Positions 11,704 to 24,700 are shown, counted from the first letter of the stretch. The stretch is 64,000 nucleotides of DNA from Clytia hemisphaerica (GCA_902728285.1 CACVBU010000973.1:62001-126000), one strand, 5' to 3'. Translations and numbers: made by a program. The notes: generated by a model from the sequence alone, not told the origin.

Positions 11704-12130
11704 ATCAATATAAAAGGGGTTGCGCGCGTTTCAGAACTCTTTCGTCCCTCCACTCTGTTTGCATAGCAAAGACATGCGAGAGGCAGGAGTGACAAAAACA
11801 AGCTGTAAATGTCATGTTTATAAGTTGGGAAGCGATCCAGAGCCTCCTCGATTATTACAAGTTGCAAACAAAAAATTTAATGACAAACTAACGCCGTATA
11901 TCAAAGTAAGACAGCGTAAGATGAAAACCCTAAACACTCTCGGGGGATCTTGAATTTAAAAAGAGTTACAGTCACAATCAATATAAAAGGGGTTGCGCGC
12001 GTTTCAGAACTCTTCCGTCCCTCCACTCTGTTTGCACAGCAAAGACATGCGAGAGGCGAGAGTGACAAAAACAAGCCGTAAATGTCATGTTTATAAGTTG
12101 CGAAGCGATCCAGAGCCTCCTCGATTATAA
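11704..12130 (+). repeat. Pair of 155-bp direct repeats with TATA-like box
   Basis: Positions 11704-11858 and 11976-12130 are about 93% identical by eye. Each begins ATCAATATAAAAGGGGTTGC, continues through GCGCGCGTTTCAGAACTCTT and ends GATCCAGAGCCTCCTCGATT. The TATAAAAGG followed by a GC-rich stretch looks like a core promoter, so these could be duplicated promoters or solo termini of an element. The 117 bp between them include AAGTAAGACAGCG, a donor-like sequence. No downstream gene was identified. Confidence 0.7.
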
Positions 12131-15060
12131 ACATACTGTACCCTTATAATCATAAAGGTTGGTGAGTCCAGTCAAAACACAGATTTGATCTGCAGCGTCA
12201 TGCTTCACCTTACACCTTCACTTTACAAAATGGAGAAAGTTTTACAATTAACCAAGAAAAATGTCAAAATTTCTGAGAGATGGATTTTTGCATACTATCA
12301 TGTGTAAAAATCCTGAAAAAAGGAAGAAAAGTTTAGTACAGACCTTTTGCTATTCGCAATGTCATGTCTGAATGAATAAAAAACTCAAGCAGACTTATGA
12401 TAATATCTAAAATCCACTTTAACTAATTATACATTAGTGAGTTAATAATGTTTTAATGTTAGAGTTTTTAATTAATTATTTAATATGAAATCGTAAATAG
12501 CAAAAGGTCTATTTCCAAAATATAATTTTTTTTTAAATAAGGCTCAACAAATACAGGAAGGCCTTCTGAAGAATATTGGTCATTCCTGGTCAGCAAGTCA
12601 GTAACAGTATATAATAAAATTAAATCTCTAAAAATCTAGGATCAGAAGGTCAAGATCTAAAAAATTTGTAACATTTTAAAGCACCAGACTTTTTCCTTTT
12701 TATTGATGAATGATATTTGTGCCATTTCCATTGTGATATTTTGAATTAATTTAAGTTTTGGGATGAATTTACAAATACATTAATTTTCAACTTGTTCAGA
12801 CTTGTTCTATTTTGAAAAAAAGAGGGTAGGTCGGGCCTGTAGAACAATTAATTTGGTCTCAATGCCAAAAAGAAAAAAACTTTCAAACCAGGGAAACAAT
12901 TTCATTTTTCCAAAAGAATCCAAAAAAGGAAAATTCATGACAAAAGTATTACAGTAAACCACATTTTAAGCGCATGCAAAGGAAAGGTCATTATTCACGT
13001 CAAAAGTCTTCCAAGTTTTAAACGCACGTTGAAAGAAATCTCCAAATTTATGACCAAAGTTTTCCCCATTTTAAACGTATGTGAAGGAAAAGTTCATAGT
13101 TCACGACAAAAGTTTTCCCCATTTTAAATGCATGCGAAGGAAAAGTTCATGGTTCACGTCAAAAGTATTCCCCATTTTAAACGCATACCAAGGAAAATTT
13201 CATAGTTCACAACAAAAGTTTTCCCCATTTTAAACGCATGCGAAGGTAAAGTTAATAGTTCACGACAAAAGTTTTCCCCATTTTAAACACATGCGAAGGA
13301 ACAGTTCATAGTTCACGACAAAAGTTTTCCCCATTTTAATCGAATGCAAAAAGTTATTAGTTTACAACAAAAGTTTTCCCCATTTTAAACGCATGCAAAA
13401 AGTTAATAGTTCACGACAAAAGTTTTCCCCATTTTAAACGCATGTAAAGGAAAAGTTAATAGTTCACGACAAAAGTTTTCCACGTTTTAATAGCACGTTG
13501 AAGAAAATCTCCAAATTCATGGCAAAAGTATTCCACATTTGGAACGCATGCAAAGGAAAGTCCATAATTCACGACAAAAGTTTTCCACATTTCAATCGCA
13601 AGCGGAAGATAATTTCAAAGTTTGCGATAAAAGTGTTTGTGTATATGTGTGTGAGGTGATTTTCAATTGTCTACATCCATATTCAATGGAATTAGCTAAC
13701 TTTTTCAGAAGTTAACGTTCCCAGCGTTGTGTACGTAGCGTTGTGTACGTTCGGGTTGTCAGCTCTTTAAAATTTGTAAATTGGCCGCTATAGAATTTCC
13801 CTCACAAAGAGGTTTCACTTACCAGATGACTGGATGAGTGTCATTATTGTTGTAGAAGAAGCACCAAGTAAAATTCAATCATCAATAATCAGTCAATTTC
13901 ACTCCCAGGTTCAAATTTTTATACTTACTTACTTGGATAACTTGGAACAAAGGACCATAAAAGATTCTTCTTTGATGCTGACAGTCAGTGTTTTCTTTTT
14001 CAGATTTATCCACAAATATTCAGGCATATTATTCAGCCACTTGCCTTGTCACCACAATTTATGTAAATATACAGGCAAAAGTGCAGTTAGTTTCTTCTGA
14101 AAGTTGACAATCCCATCCTGCTGTTTTTTTCAACAGGAAGGTATAATAAGAAAACTTCATCATCATTAACCATTTCTTGTGTTGTGACAATCACACAAAA
14201 ATCATGATCCAATTCAACTCTTTATAAAGCACAAAAACCAAAGAAAAATTGTGAAGGAGCAACAGTTGTTGTACGAAGGTGGTACTTCCCTAGTTTGGCA
14301 ACAGCCTGACAGCAGTTTAATCATCATGTAGAAGGTGTATAAAACTCTCTTTGTTCTTGAACCAGCAGAAGAAGGACTATGCTGGCTATGCTGGCAAGAA
14401 GAGAAAGTTTTTTGTAGGTAGGCAATAGCAACCGGTTCAAATGAATAAACGCGCGGGAAAACGGAGAAAACAAGCCAATCATAGGAGTTCTTTTGCTGCA
14501 ATATGAGGATTTAGTGCGAAAACGGAGCGATCTGAGGAAACACGAGAGTCATGTAGCAATGCACGAAACAAAAAAGTTTAGCCATATAGGGAAATTTAGT
14601 ATATCGCGCGCACGTTTTACCAAACGAGATACGCGCTGCGCGCGCAATAAACAGACTGTACCTTTATAATCATAAAGGTTGGTGAGTCCAGTCAAAACAC
14701 AGATTTGATCTGTAGTGTCATGCTTCACCTTACACCTTTACTTTACAAAATGGAAAATTTTTTACAATAAACCAAGGAAAAAGTCAAAATTTCTGAGATG
14801 AATTTTTTTTGCAAACTATCATGTGTAAAAATACTTAAAAAAGGAAGTGAGTTACTGCTTTAATGTTAGAGTTTTTAATTATTCAAGATGAAACGTAAAT
14901 AGCAAAAGGTCTATTTTCAAAATATCATTTTTTTTTAAATAAGGCACAGCAAATTTTACTTATTGTTCTACAGGAAGGCCTTCTGAAGAATATGGGTCAC
15001 TCCTGGTCAGCAAGTCAGCATATAATAAAATCAAATCTCTGAAAATTTAGGGCTCGACGG
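12131..15060 (+). repeat. Direct repeats (0.45 kb) flanking a satellite-bearing block
   Basis: About 12138-12639 and 14657-15060 are diverged direct repeats. Shared landmarks in order are TAATCATAAAGGTTGGTGAG, CATGCTTCACCTTACACCTT, ATCATGTGTAAAAAT, GGAAGGCCTTCTGAAGAATA and TGGTCAGCAAGTCAG. They bracket the block at 12640-14650. I considered long terminal repeats, but the ends do not show TG...CA and no retroviral-type coding lies between, so insertion into a duplicated region is equally possible. Confidence 0.7.
12640..14650 (+). repeat. Composite dispersed repeat, copy A, with 53-bp satellite
   Basis: This copy matches 31247-33761 from TCAGAAGGTCAAGAT at the left to GAGATACGCGCTGCG at the right. 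Inside, about 12955-13630 is a tandem array of a roughly 53-bp unit (landmarks TTCACGACAAAAGTTTTCC and TTTTAAACGCATGC), about 12-13 units. To its right is a unique stretch with CCGCTATAGAATTTCCCTCA and a GC-rich end (CGCGCGGGAAAACGG). No long coding frame. It behaves as a mobile or segmentally copied unit; class unknown. Confidence 0.78.
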
Positions 15061-16690
15061 GTTGAAGGTGATGGTCATTAAAATAGGGCTTTTTAGCGAT
15101 CCTTTGCAAGAAGCCATGCAAATCTCTTAAATTGCAACGTTACAGTATTTTCCTTTTGAACTTCAGTTATAATCTGAAACTCAGATACCATCTGAGGCTA
15201 TTTCAATTTCTCTTAAACCAGAGAATAATCCTCGCAGCCCTAAAAACCGCATAGGAGGTGTTACCGGATTAAATCAAAGTTTTTGAGATTGCTAGTTAAG
15301 GCAGCGAAAAAGATTGTTTTTTATTGTTTTACCAAAGAGGTATATCGATTAGACATCAGAATCACCCCCGTTACGGTTATCTATCTCATTTTATTTTTGA
15401 TTTAAAATAAGATTTTAATTGTTTTTACCCCCGTCTCCTAGCTATTTCCGACTTTTTAAACAGTTTCCGCTTATTTCCGCATACTATCACGGGGGTCATT
15501 CCGGTCAGGAATTTATCCCTTTTTCAGAAGAAAAGGAAAAAAAAATTCTAGGTAACTGCCTTCATTAGCAATCAGCTTTATAAGATAGGCCACCCATTCA
15601 TTCAAAGAAATTCGTCGTTTTCGTTAATTTTACAGACCGTTAATTCCAGCCGAATAAGAACGAAACCGCGCAATCTGATTGGCTGAAATCTGAAATTCTA
15701 TTTTTCGCGCCGTCGCTATATGCAAAATTTTTCATTTTACTTTTTGGAGGCGGCAGAAAGAAGCAACAAGAACTGCAAGAAGTTAGTATTTTCCTATCTT
15801 TTCTTGTAGTTGCTTTGCCAATCAGCTGACTGATCAGTGTTTGATTTTTAATGGAAATGTTAAGATAAGTTGATTGATAGTATGAATGGCTCCTATTTTG
15901 GAAACAAAAGTACTTTAATTGTGGATAAAAGGGGTAAAATTTTTAACTTTTTTGGTTGTTCTAATCTAGCTAAACAAATTATATTTTCATCAGCTCTTAT
16001 CTGACTAAGTCATTAGAGAAGACTCTAAGATATTGTATATAGTTTTAACAAGCCTAGACTTTTTGATAAAATATACCAAAGTTAGTCTTCAAACAAAATG
16101 AAAGTAGACATACAGGCACAACAAGTGCCTATATATTTATTTAGAGTATTTTTGTAGTGGGAAATTTTGAGACAAATTTTTGTATATTTTTGCTTCTTTT
16201 TCAAGTATAGTAGTGATATGATATTCGTACTACAACTCTGTCTAGACATCTGTACTTGACACTCTTGTGCTGTTGTGCCAAAGGAGGCAGGCCAGGTATC
16301 CCCAAAATGCACTGGATACAACATACAGAGTGCGTGTAAAAATGGTACGTCACGGTAAAATATTAGTCTTAACACTGGACAAAGGGGCCATCCATTTAGT
16401 ACTACATACTGAGGGGTAGAGGGGGGTTAAGCAAAAGTACATTCATTTGTTTAAATGACAACATTTCTATTGTTTCTTGCGTTCAACAAAAGGGGGATAT
16501 CTATTTATGATAATATCATGGCAAAAAACTTTTATTGTGAATGCTATATGGATGACGTCAAAATCTGAAAGTGTATAATTTAGTTTTGCACGTGACTTTT
16601 TCTGTTTCCAATCCAGTGCACATCTGATAGGGTTGTTTTTTTTTGTCATTATATTGATGTTGAAGTTAGTGGCTGGAGTGTTTCATTATT
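15061..16690. other. No recognisable gene; possible promoter-like patch
   Basis: A+T-rich with no coding frame I can support. Around 15670-15730 the sequence ATTGGCTGAAATC (CCAAT-box-like) and a GC-rich stretch (TTTTCGCGCCGTCGC) resemble an upstream promoter region, but no gene follows on either strand. Confidence 0.35.
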
Positions 16691-16732
16691 CAATGATATG
16701 ATAATATTGGTTACAGTTGGCTAGAAAAGGTA

Positions 16733-16950
16733 CCGTGAAAAAGGGTAACTTGCATCAGTGGAGGCTAACATGCTTAGCCCTCAAATGAATGACCTGGCTG
16801 ATCATTAAAATACAACTACGCAGCTCCGCTCGCAGCTCTACTCTTCCATTTTTGTTTTGATTTATTTTTGTATTTTAATGACCAGCTGGGTCTTTCATTT
16901 GAGGGCTATGCATGTTAGCCTCCAATGATGCAAGTTACCCTTTTTCACGG
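16733..16950. mobile_element. Fold-back MITE inserted in a satellite unit
   Basis: A nearly perfect inverted repeat with arms of about 85 bp: left CCGTGAAAAAGGGTAACTTG, right CAAGTTACCCTTTTTCACGG, around a loop of about 50 bp. TA flanks both ends (16731-16732, 16951-16952), as for Tc1/mariner-type insertions. The flanking sequences GGCTAGAAAAGG and TGGTCATATCGATGGCTAGC join into one diverged unit of the 139-bp repeat found at 17160-17935. No coding capacity. Confidence 0.85.
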
Positions 16951-17159
16951 TATGGTCATATCGATGGCTAGCTTACTCTCTCGTGTACTACCAAATTGCT
17001 GGGGGTTGGAATAAGTGGGAATTCCTAAATGTAAAATTTGTAAAAAGAAGGCTTATACAGCAGAATTAGGGCAAAAGAGGGAACTTTCAAAAACATTTTT
17101 CCAAAAATTAATGAGCGGAGGGGTTGAAATAAGAATGTCCTGGGTGAAAAAATTAATTA

Positions 17160-17935
17160 GCTGGGGCGCTTATTAGGTATCAGAGAGTACGTAATTTCAC
17201 TTTTTTTTCAGATTTTTGTTACAATTTTTCACAGAGAATAGATTTGCTCAAATGTTTTTTTTTTTCAAATAACGTAGTGCTTCATGGTCACTAAGGTGGC
17301 TAGAATAGACATGGTCATTTCGACGGCTAACTTTACGTAATTTCAATTTTTTTGGAGAATTTTGTTACAATTTTTCATAGAGTTTTGCTCAAATGTTTTT
17401 TTTTCAAATAACGTAGTGGTTCATGGTCACTAAGGTGGCTAGAATAGGCATGGTCATTTCGATGGCTAGCTTTACGTAATTTCAAATTTTTTGGAGAATT
17501 TTGTTACAATTTTTCATAGTTTTGCTCAATTTTTTTTTTCAAATAACGTAGTGGTTCATGGTCACTAAGGTGGCTAGAATAGGCATGGTCATTTCGATGG
17601 CTAGCTTTACGTAATTTCAATTTTTTTGGAGAATTTTGTTACAATTTTTCATAGAGTTTTGCTCAAATGTTTTTTTTTTCAAATAACGTAGTGGTTCATG
17701 GTCACTAAGGTGGCTAGAATAGGCATGGTCATTTCGATGGCTAGCTTTACGTAATTTCAATTTTTTTGGAGAATTTTGTTACAATTTTTCATAGAGTTTT
17801 GCTCAAATGTTTTTTTTCTTCAAATAACGTAGTGGTTCATGGTCACTAAGGTGGCTAGAATAGGCATGGTCATTTCGATGGCTAGCTTTACGTAATTTCA
17901 AATTTTTTGGAGAATTTTGTTCAAATAACATGGTG
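17160..17935 (+). repeat. 139-bp tandem repeat, about 5.5 copies
   Basis: The word ACGTAGTG recurs at 17272, 17411, 17546, 17686 and 17826 (spacings 139, 135, 140, 140). Each unit contains TTCATGGTCACTAAGGTGGC, ATGGTCATTTCGATGGCTAG and a poly-T tract of variable length. More diverged half-units continue to about 18200, and one lies to the left, split by the MITE at 16733-16950. Confidence 0.92.
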
Positions 17936-18289
17936 GTTCTTGTTCACACAGGTTACTAGGATCGTCCTTTAAGTGATGGCACTACCAATTTTGTTTGATG
18001 TCTATTTTAGCTTTTTTTTGAAGATTTTGCAAAATAATTACTTTCTAATGGCTGGTCTTCCATAATTTTAAATTTTTTTGATACATTCATTACAATTTGT
18101 CAAAAGATTTGATCAAATTAATTAATATTCTAATGGTTCTTGGTCACAGAAAAGAAAAGCAATGGTCTTCAATGGCTAGCTTTACCTAATTTAGAGATTT
18201 TGACAAAAAATTATTTGGTAGTAGCCATCTATTATCTTTTACACAATCAAGAAACCTTGCAAAATTAATTTTGGGCTGTTTCAGGCTGT

Positions 18290-21200
18290 TCAGGCTAGAA
18301 TTTCCTCTTTTTAGGCAATTTTAAAATTTGAGACTTTACTTGCCGGTGTTTTCAAATAATGATTTCCTTCAATGTTTTTTGTTTTAAAATTAAATTAGAT
18401 AAAAAAGCAGTATGATGATTCAGTTCCCAATGCTATCAATAATGGTAGGACTAGTACTAGTAGTAGTCATGTAGAGTAAGAATACATAATACAGTAAGGG
18501 AAAGTATAAATTTTTACCTTTTTTTAATGTGTCTAAAACTGATAGAAATTAGGGATGTTATAGCTAGTTTTATGCAAAATTGACATGAAAAGCAAAGTTA
18601 ATTTTCTTTAGTGTAACCTCCAAAAGCAAAGGTAATTTTCTTATATAGTGTAACTTCCAGTGGGATTTCATTCATATCTTCAGCACAGAAAGTTATTTAC
18701 TGTTAGTTGACTCTTTCTTATTGAAGGCTGCTACATCTTTTCTTGGGATTTCGAAATTGCTCTAATATACCTTTCATTCCGGAAAGTGAAATTTTTACCT
18801 CTTTGGAAAGAAAAATTGAGTGGACAATTTTAAAGCTTTGTTAAGCGAAGATTAGCAAAGTTTTTCTTCTTTTTGTCCAGTGAAAATTGTCCTTATTTTT
18901 CAGCGTCCTTTTTTCCCTGGGTTGGTATTTTTATCCTATTAATATCGTGTTATAATGTAATTTATTCTATATTTTCTAGTATCGTAAAACGAATGATGGA
19001 ATCCGACAAAGAAGAATTCACATCGCAGTCGTGGGGTGTATAATGAATTTTTTTCTCAAGAACAATTCGAATACGGATAAATGGTACGTGGTCGAAAACT
19101 GTAGTGGAAAATATTTTCGCATCGTTGTTCCCTCTGAGACCTGGATATCACCATTTTAGACATTTGCTACGAAATTTTGAATTGCATCGGAATTGTATGG
19201 TCTACCTTCTGTTAAATAGGGTTTAATTTTATCGGACAAATCAGAGAATATTTTTGTTTTAAAGTATTTTATTCGTCAAACCTGTCACAAGTGGTTCTTA
19301 TGCTTTTAAAAATGTTTAACGAAATCTTGACTAGCACATCGGACATCTTTTATATGCTGATAAGGCGAAAAAGAAAAAATGTAGTGTTCCCGGAATGCGG
19401 GTGAAGTAAAAAAGCTCCCATGCGGCCGGCCGGAAATTTTTTTTTTGCGATTTCTGATAACTTTATATAGATTATTGAAATAGAACTTTAAAGGATAACT
19501 TTTATGTACAAGCAGTATGAAGTAAGCCCTGAATACTAATGTATCAACTACTAACGAAAGTCTGGTTTTTACCCGGCCTGTTTCCGGAAACACTACATTT
19601 TTGCCTAATATAGTTTTTTTTTCGCATAGATTATCGTGAGTTAAATCGTTAACCAAGTAAAGTTTATTTTCAGGCTCGTAAAATTTAATCCCGTAAAAAT
19701 TAGCTAAATGTTGAAGAATTTTATACTCTTGCAATAAAAATCTTGTTGTTAGGCCTCACTATCCGTACTAGTAATTTTTTATAACATTTATAGACCACTA
19801 TAGCGTAATTTATAGCTCTAGTATTTATTAAAAATGTATTAAAAAATGGATCAAAATGAAATGTATTCAATTTGTTTTGAAAGTTATCCCGCTAATTTCA
19901 AAAATTTTTAAAAGTTTTTACTTTTACATGTTACTGCATGTTACACAAGTGTTCCCGTTTCATATCGGACACATGTTCTATACCAGGACAATGTCTGCTT
20001 ATTGTTGTATTGTGCTAAATAAGCAAAAAATGTTTTCCTTTTATTCTTTCTGACCTGTCTTGCTTCTCATCCGTGTCAATTCATTATCAAAAAGCTTGTA
20101 AATTAAAATCGATGAATTAGTCATTCTTATTAAAAAAATCTTTTTTCAGCCGCCTTATACCGTACTTACCTATAACACTAACTAAGAAATTCAGATAGTT
20201 TTGCGTACAGCCACTTTTAAAAAAAGGCAAAACCATGCTGGCGCTTTATCCGAGAAAGAATTCGTGTGGCTCTCGTCTTTTTTAGCTGGTTAGCTCGGTT
20301 CATGTCTCGAGTTATTGGGAAATTTTGACTCTTGACGGAAATGTATTCAGATGAACTTTTGGATTGTTATATGCAAGTACGGTAATTTTCAAAAATTAAT
20401 ACAAAGGTCTAAATCTGAAGATCAATTTGCTTTTAGACAAACTCCCGCTTTATTATTTTTAAATGAAATTGTTCTGGCTAAGCGAGTCATTTTCTGAAAA
20501 TCCCAAACAACTTCAAAGATAATCTTAGAACTTTTTCTTTCCATTATAAATAAAAGATAATTGTGGTTGTGTTTCAACTCGATACTTCTTTCAACTTCAC
20601 ACTTTGACTGTCACTCCTATATATCTGGCTAATGGATGAAATTTTGCACTTTTTGTTCTTATTGGGCGTAGAAATTAGCTTTTACATTTAAGCTTTCCTT
20701 TACGCCCAAAGATTTTCATTTCAGACGCTGAATTCTTTAAGACTAGAGGCGGCATTTGTATCACCGTTTTAAATTTCTTACATTATCTAATTAGCCTGAG
20801 TCTGATTCAAGTATGAAACAAACCGCAGTTACGGTCAACTATAAAAAGTTCACTCAAGTATCAAATCGACCCGATTAGTTAAATCTCAAAACTATGCAGT
20901 GCTCGTAAAAGTGATTTGATATTGCTGAGCGGACTTTTTAATGGTTTAACATACTGTAGCTAACGGTACGTTGGTCATTTCCACAGATTATATAAATTAA
21001 GAGTGGATGAAATTATAAACCGAGGTTTTCTTTAACGCGATAAATTAGCAATTGAGTCTCTGAAAGGGTCCCAAAATTATTAAATAGAGAATAGTCTCTC
21101 AAAGGATCGATTTTCAAACTTCGACTCCGACATACCTGCGTCACCTTGCAGCCCTCCCCCGGGGGCCAGTAATCAAGGTAGGATAAATAATATACGTGAA

Positions 21201-21480
21201 CATCTAATTCGACGCGATTTTTGTTGTAACCGATACACTTATCTGATATTCCGATGGCAGATTGGCGGCCGCCCACGCTAAAGCTCTAAAGAAACGGGCC
21301 ATTGTAACTGCTGGGTTACCAGACCTCCCGCTGCAAAATTCTTGACGCGGTCTCGCTAAAATACGTAAATAGTAAACTTTCCAAATGTTGAAAATTTTCC
21401 CGACTTTCAGAGCTATAGCGTGTTGGATGAAAATTTCACCATCTTGGGTGCCAAATAACCGATACACCTCTTCGACCGTA
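18290..21480. other. No recognisable gene; one imperfect inverted repeat
   Basis: A minus-strand frame of 142 codons (19306-19734) lacks any motif I know and crosses an imperfect inverted repeat (19372-19402 against 19580-19607, both containing ATGTAGTGTT or its complement), so I do not call it a gene. A smaller stem (TTGGGCGTA/TACGCCCAA) lies near 20668-20710. The remainder is featureless. Confidence 0.4.
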
Positions 21481-21492
21481 GTTCGTGCGGGT

Positions 21493-21612
21493 ATTTTTTG
21501 TCCGCTTTATCCCACTTAAAACCGTCCCAATCCTTTTTGACGCATTTTTCTATTAATGCGAAAAAAGGAATGGGACAGTTTTAGTGCGGGATGAGCGAGG
21601 CGGACAAAAAAT
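21493..21612. repeat. 120-bp long hairpin (fold-back)
   Basis: Left arm ATTTTTTGTCCGCTTTATCC, right-arm end GGATGAGCGAGGCGGAC and AAAAAAT; arms of about 50 nt pair with a few mismatches and G-U-compatible positions around a loop of about 15 nt containing TATTAATGCG. It ends about 175 bp before the first ATG of the 21788-28053 gene. It could be a tiny fold-back transposon or a transcribed hairpin; the sequence cannot decide. Confidence 0.75.
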
Positions 21613-21787
21613 GCCAGTGCAGCAATTGGTGGGCTACGGTCAAAAAGGTGTATTGACTATTGGCGTTAACTGACTTAGTAGTTGTCTGACTGTAATAAGG
21701 TAGGTCGAAAAAGAAAGGGCTTTATGAATGGGCGTATGAACTCTGCTTAGTTGTGTAATACATTGTTTTTATATTTTTTAGAAAAAA

Positions 21788-24700
21788 ATGTCAGTAAATC
21801 ACCCACTTTGCTGTGGATTCATAAAATGTATGGTATATGAGCAGCTGACAGGTTCGGAAACTCTCTCTGCACAATACAAGCAGTTGAAGAGGGTATTCCC
21901 TCATTTGACAATCAGTGAATCTAGCTATAAAAATCGGGCTGGTAAAGTGAGAGAAAATATTTCAAAACTAAATAAGGCTGATTGTGCCAAAAAGTCGCTA
22001 TTCATAGAAACCTTTTGCCAAGAAAAATGGGCTTCATTGTTAGAGGGTGCAAAGAAAAAGCACGGAAATTTGAGTCTTTGTAAAGGGTGTTTAAACAATG
22101 ACAAATACCGGTTACCCTTATCGTATGTTCCAATCAATTCGGCAGAATGGCACAAAATAGCAACAGAGAATGGACTGTTTCGACCAGCAAGGCATAACAT
22201 CATTGACGAGACAAAGCGTGATATCAATGTATTGAACGGTAAATACAAAGAACAGTTTTCAGTAACTTTTGAAAATGCTTTGAAGATGGCGGACAAATCC
22301 ACTGTGCAGAAAAGATGGTCAACAGTTGCTCAAGAGGTCAAAGAGAACATTCAGGAACAGTGGAAAGAAACCGCTGTTGTCAGGTATTAAAATCCTTAAG
22401 AAGAACGGTTAGATTATTATTAGGTTATTATTAAGTTAGATTTCTATCAGGTTTTCAGTAAAAAACTAAAACTAAAGAGTCCAAAGACTAAGAGAGTCGC
22501 CTCTGTTTCGTAGGGCTGATCTACCACAACAGAAGACTTGAAAAATGAATTTGCTTTAGTTAGAAATTGAAATTTAATACAATTTTTTCTAAAGGGCCTA
22601 TGGAACAATGGAGTCGACAACATCAAGAAATCGGAAGAGAAAAGTACAAGCACTTGAGCCTTTTAAGGTAACCATGCAATTTTCAGCACAAAAAGCGGTG
22701 GCTAGAATTATAAAAATAATTTATATATTAAAATTAAATTTAACATTTCATAGGAAGCAAAATTGCGAACAATACAGAGGAAAGAAAAAGAAGCACAGGG
22801 CTTAGCGAAGCCATCAAATCATGTTGGTAATTTGGACAACTACGTATTCGATAGAGACGGCGTTATAAAGTTCGTAGAAAGCCTTCCCAATGACAAGCCA
22901 CCAATAATGAGGCAGATCGCAATTAATTTCAAAATAAAACACAAAAACGGCAATGTTCCCGAAAACGGGGGACAAATCATTTCCAATTTCCTTCAAGTTT
23001 CCAAAGTTGATCTTGATCGGTTCGGTGGCCAAACTGAACGGAAAAGATTGCGGATTCGGAAGAAAAAAAGAAGGTGCGTATTTTTGGCCTTTTTTAAATC
23101 AATATCATTCTCGAGTTTCAACTGAGAAACCTTAAACTAAGGTAACTATGGAATCTAAATATTTTTAAAGTTGGTGGAGAAAACTTGTTCTATTTTTTTC
23201 AGGATTCTCAAAACAAACATATCTGTGCCGATGGAAATATCAACGTTTGAATTAAAAAAGCAGTTAGCAGAAGAAGTCAAAGAAGTATTTCAAAGTTTTG
23301 TTTAGGCCTCCGATTAAAGTCGTTATATATTTTTTTAGAACAATTCAGAGAAAGTAACCACAAGCTTTAATCTTAATTGTTTAGCAAAAATTGTTTATTG
23401 ACAATTAGAGAGTTATTAAGTTTCACGAGAGATTGAATTTCGTGATTAAGCAAGTGCAAAATCAATTATATCCACGCAACGGATTGATCCACGAAACTTA
23501 TTGATTAAAAACATCTTTAAACAAAAATACTTAATTTACGAATTCTATTTTTTTTATCAGGGAAAGTATTCATTGGGAAAGCCTATTGTTCCACAGACTT
23601 ATGAAAAACTGGTAATGGATGACAAAGGAGAACCAACGATCACACAGTATACCACTGAGGGTAAAACCTAATCTAAACTCTCAGTATGAGAATGGACTCT
23701 TCCAGAAAAGGTCCGCACATGGGGGGATGGAGTATATAGTGTCCGGGCGGGTAGTGAAAAACCTACAAAATTTGCCTTGTCAGGGGTATATTCATGCTGA
23801 CCTATAAAAGCCAAATATTAGTCGAATATGTAAGGTTAGGTAAAATTGATTAACTGAATTGTTCCCGCTTCTAGTTCTAATGGAATTGTCTTATAGTTAT
23901 ATTTATATAATAAAGGTTAATTAAAAAAAAACACAAATTTTACAGGAAGAATGTTTACACTACAAGAAGTCCGCCAGACAATGTTCAATAAACAGGAAGA
24001 TTTCCTCAGGATTAAATCCGATGAATATTACGAAACGATTGGCGAGCAGGAGTTAAGTGATGAATTTGATCGGCTCCTCGAAAATTACGACCCAAAATCA
24101 CCGAACGAGGCAGTGCGTTTAAAGAAGTACCAGAGGGTCAGAACACTTGTATGTTGGCACGACTCGTCATCCGTCTCGAGCGCGTCTCACTTCCTCGTAA
24201 CATTCAACACGCTGTACGACCCAGCCATTTTCTTGACGGATGAGGAATATTTCAAAGGACAGGTAATAACATGTGATACTAGACTTTTTGTGGATGCAAT
24301 CAAACAAACAAAACATTAACACTGTACGATAAACATGCGTTATAAAATTGTCGTAAGGTCTCGTTTGTGAAATTATTATTTCATAATCATAGGATTAAAG
24401 GTAGATGTCCAAGAAACAGTGGAGCGACCAGAGACGTACATGTTGGCGCGATGCACGGCAGATAAGAACCAATTACTGTACAGCGAGATTCGATTGGATG
24501 ACATTAAAAAATGTGAGGCATCCCCAATCCAGATAAACAAAGTTCCAATACATGACCAAGTGCGATTTTTCAAAGGTAAACGACAATTTCATCCTAAAAA
24601 AGAAATAAAAAAATTATAGAAAGCTGTTTTTATGATAATACAAGTTACAGCAAACAGAAAGGCTCTCAAGATTTAAATTAATTATTATCTTATAGGAGAC

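Noticed and set aside
12955-13630. CRISPR-like regular array
   Set aside because: Whole 53-bp units repeat with no unique spacers, in an animal genome; it is a satellite.
14214-14501. 95-codon minus-strand frame (and the longer counterpart at 33281-33727)
   Set aside because: Both lie in the right part of the composite repeat, differ by indels between copies and have no domain.
12131-15060. LTR retrotransposon with 0.45-kb terminal repeats
   Set aside because: No TG...CA ends, primer-binding site or coding region; the second copy of the interior lacks the repeats.
19306-19734. 142-codon minus-strand open frame
   Set aside because: No motif, runs through an inverted repeat, and this length is expected by chance in 64 kb of A+T-rich sequence.
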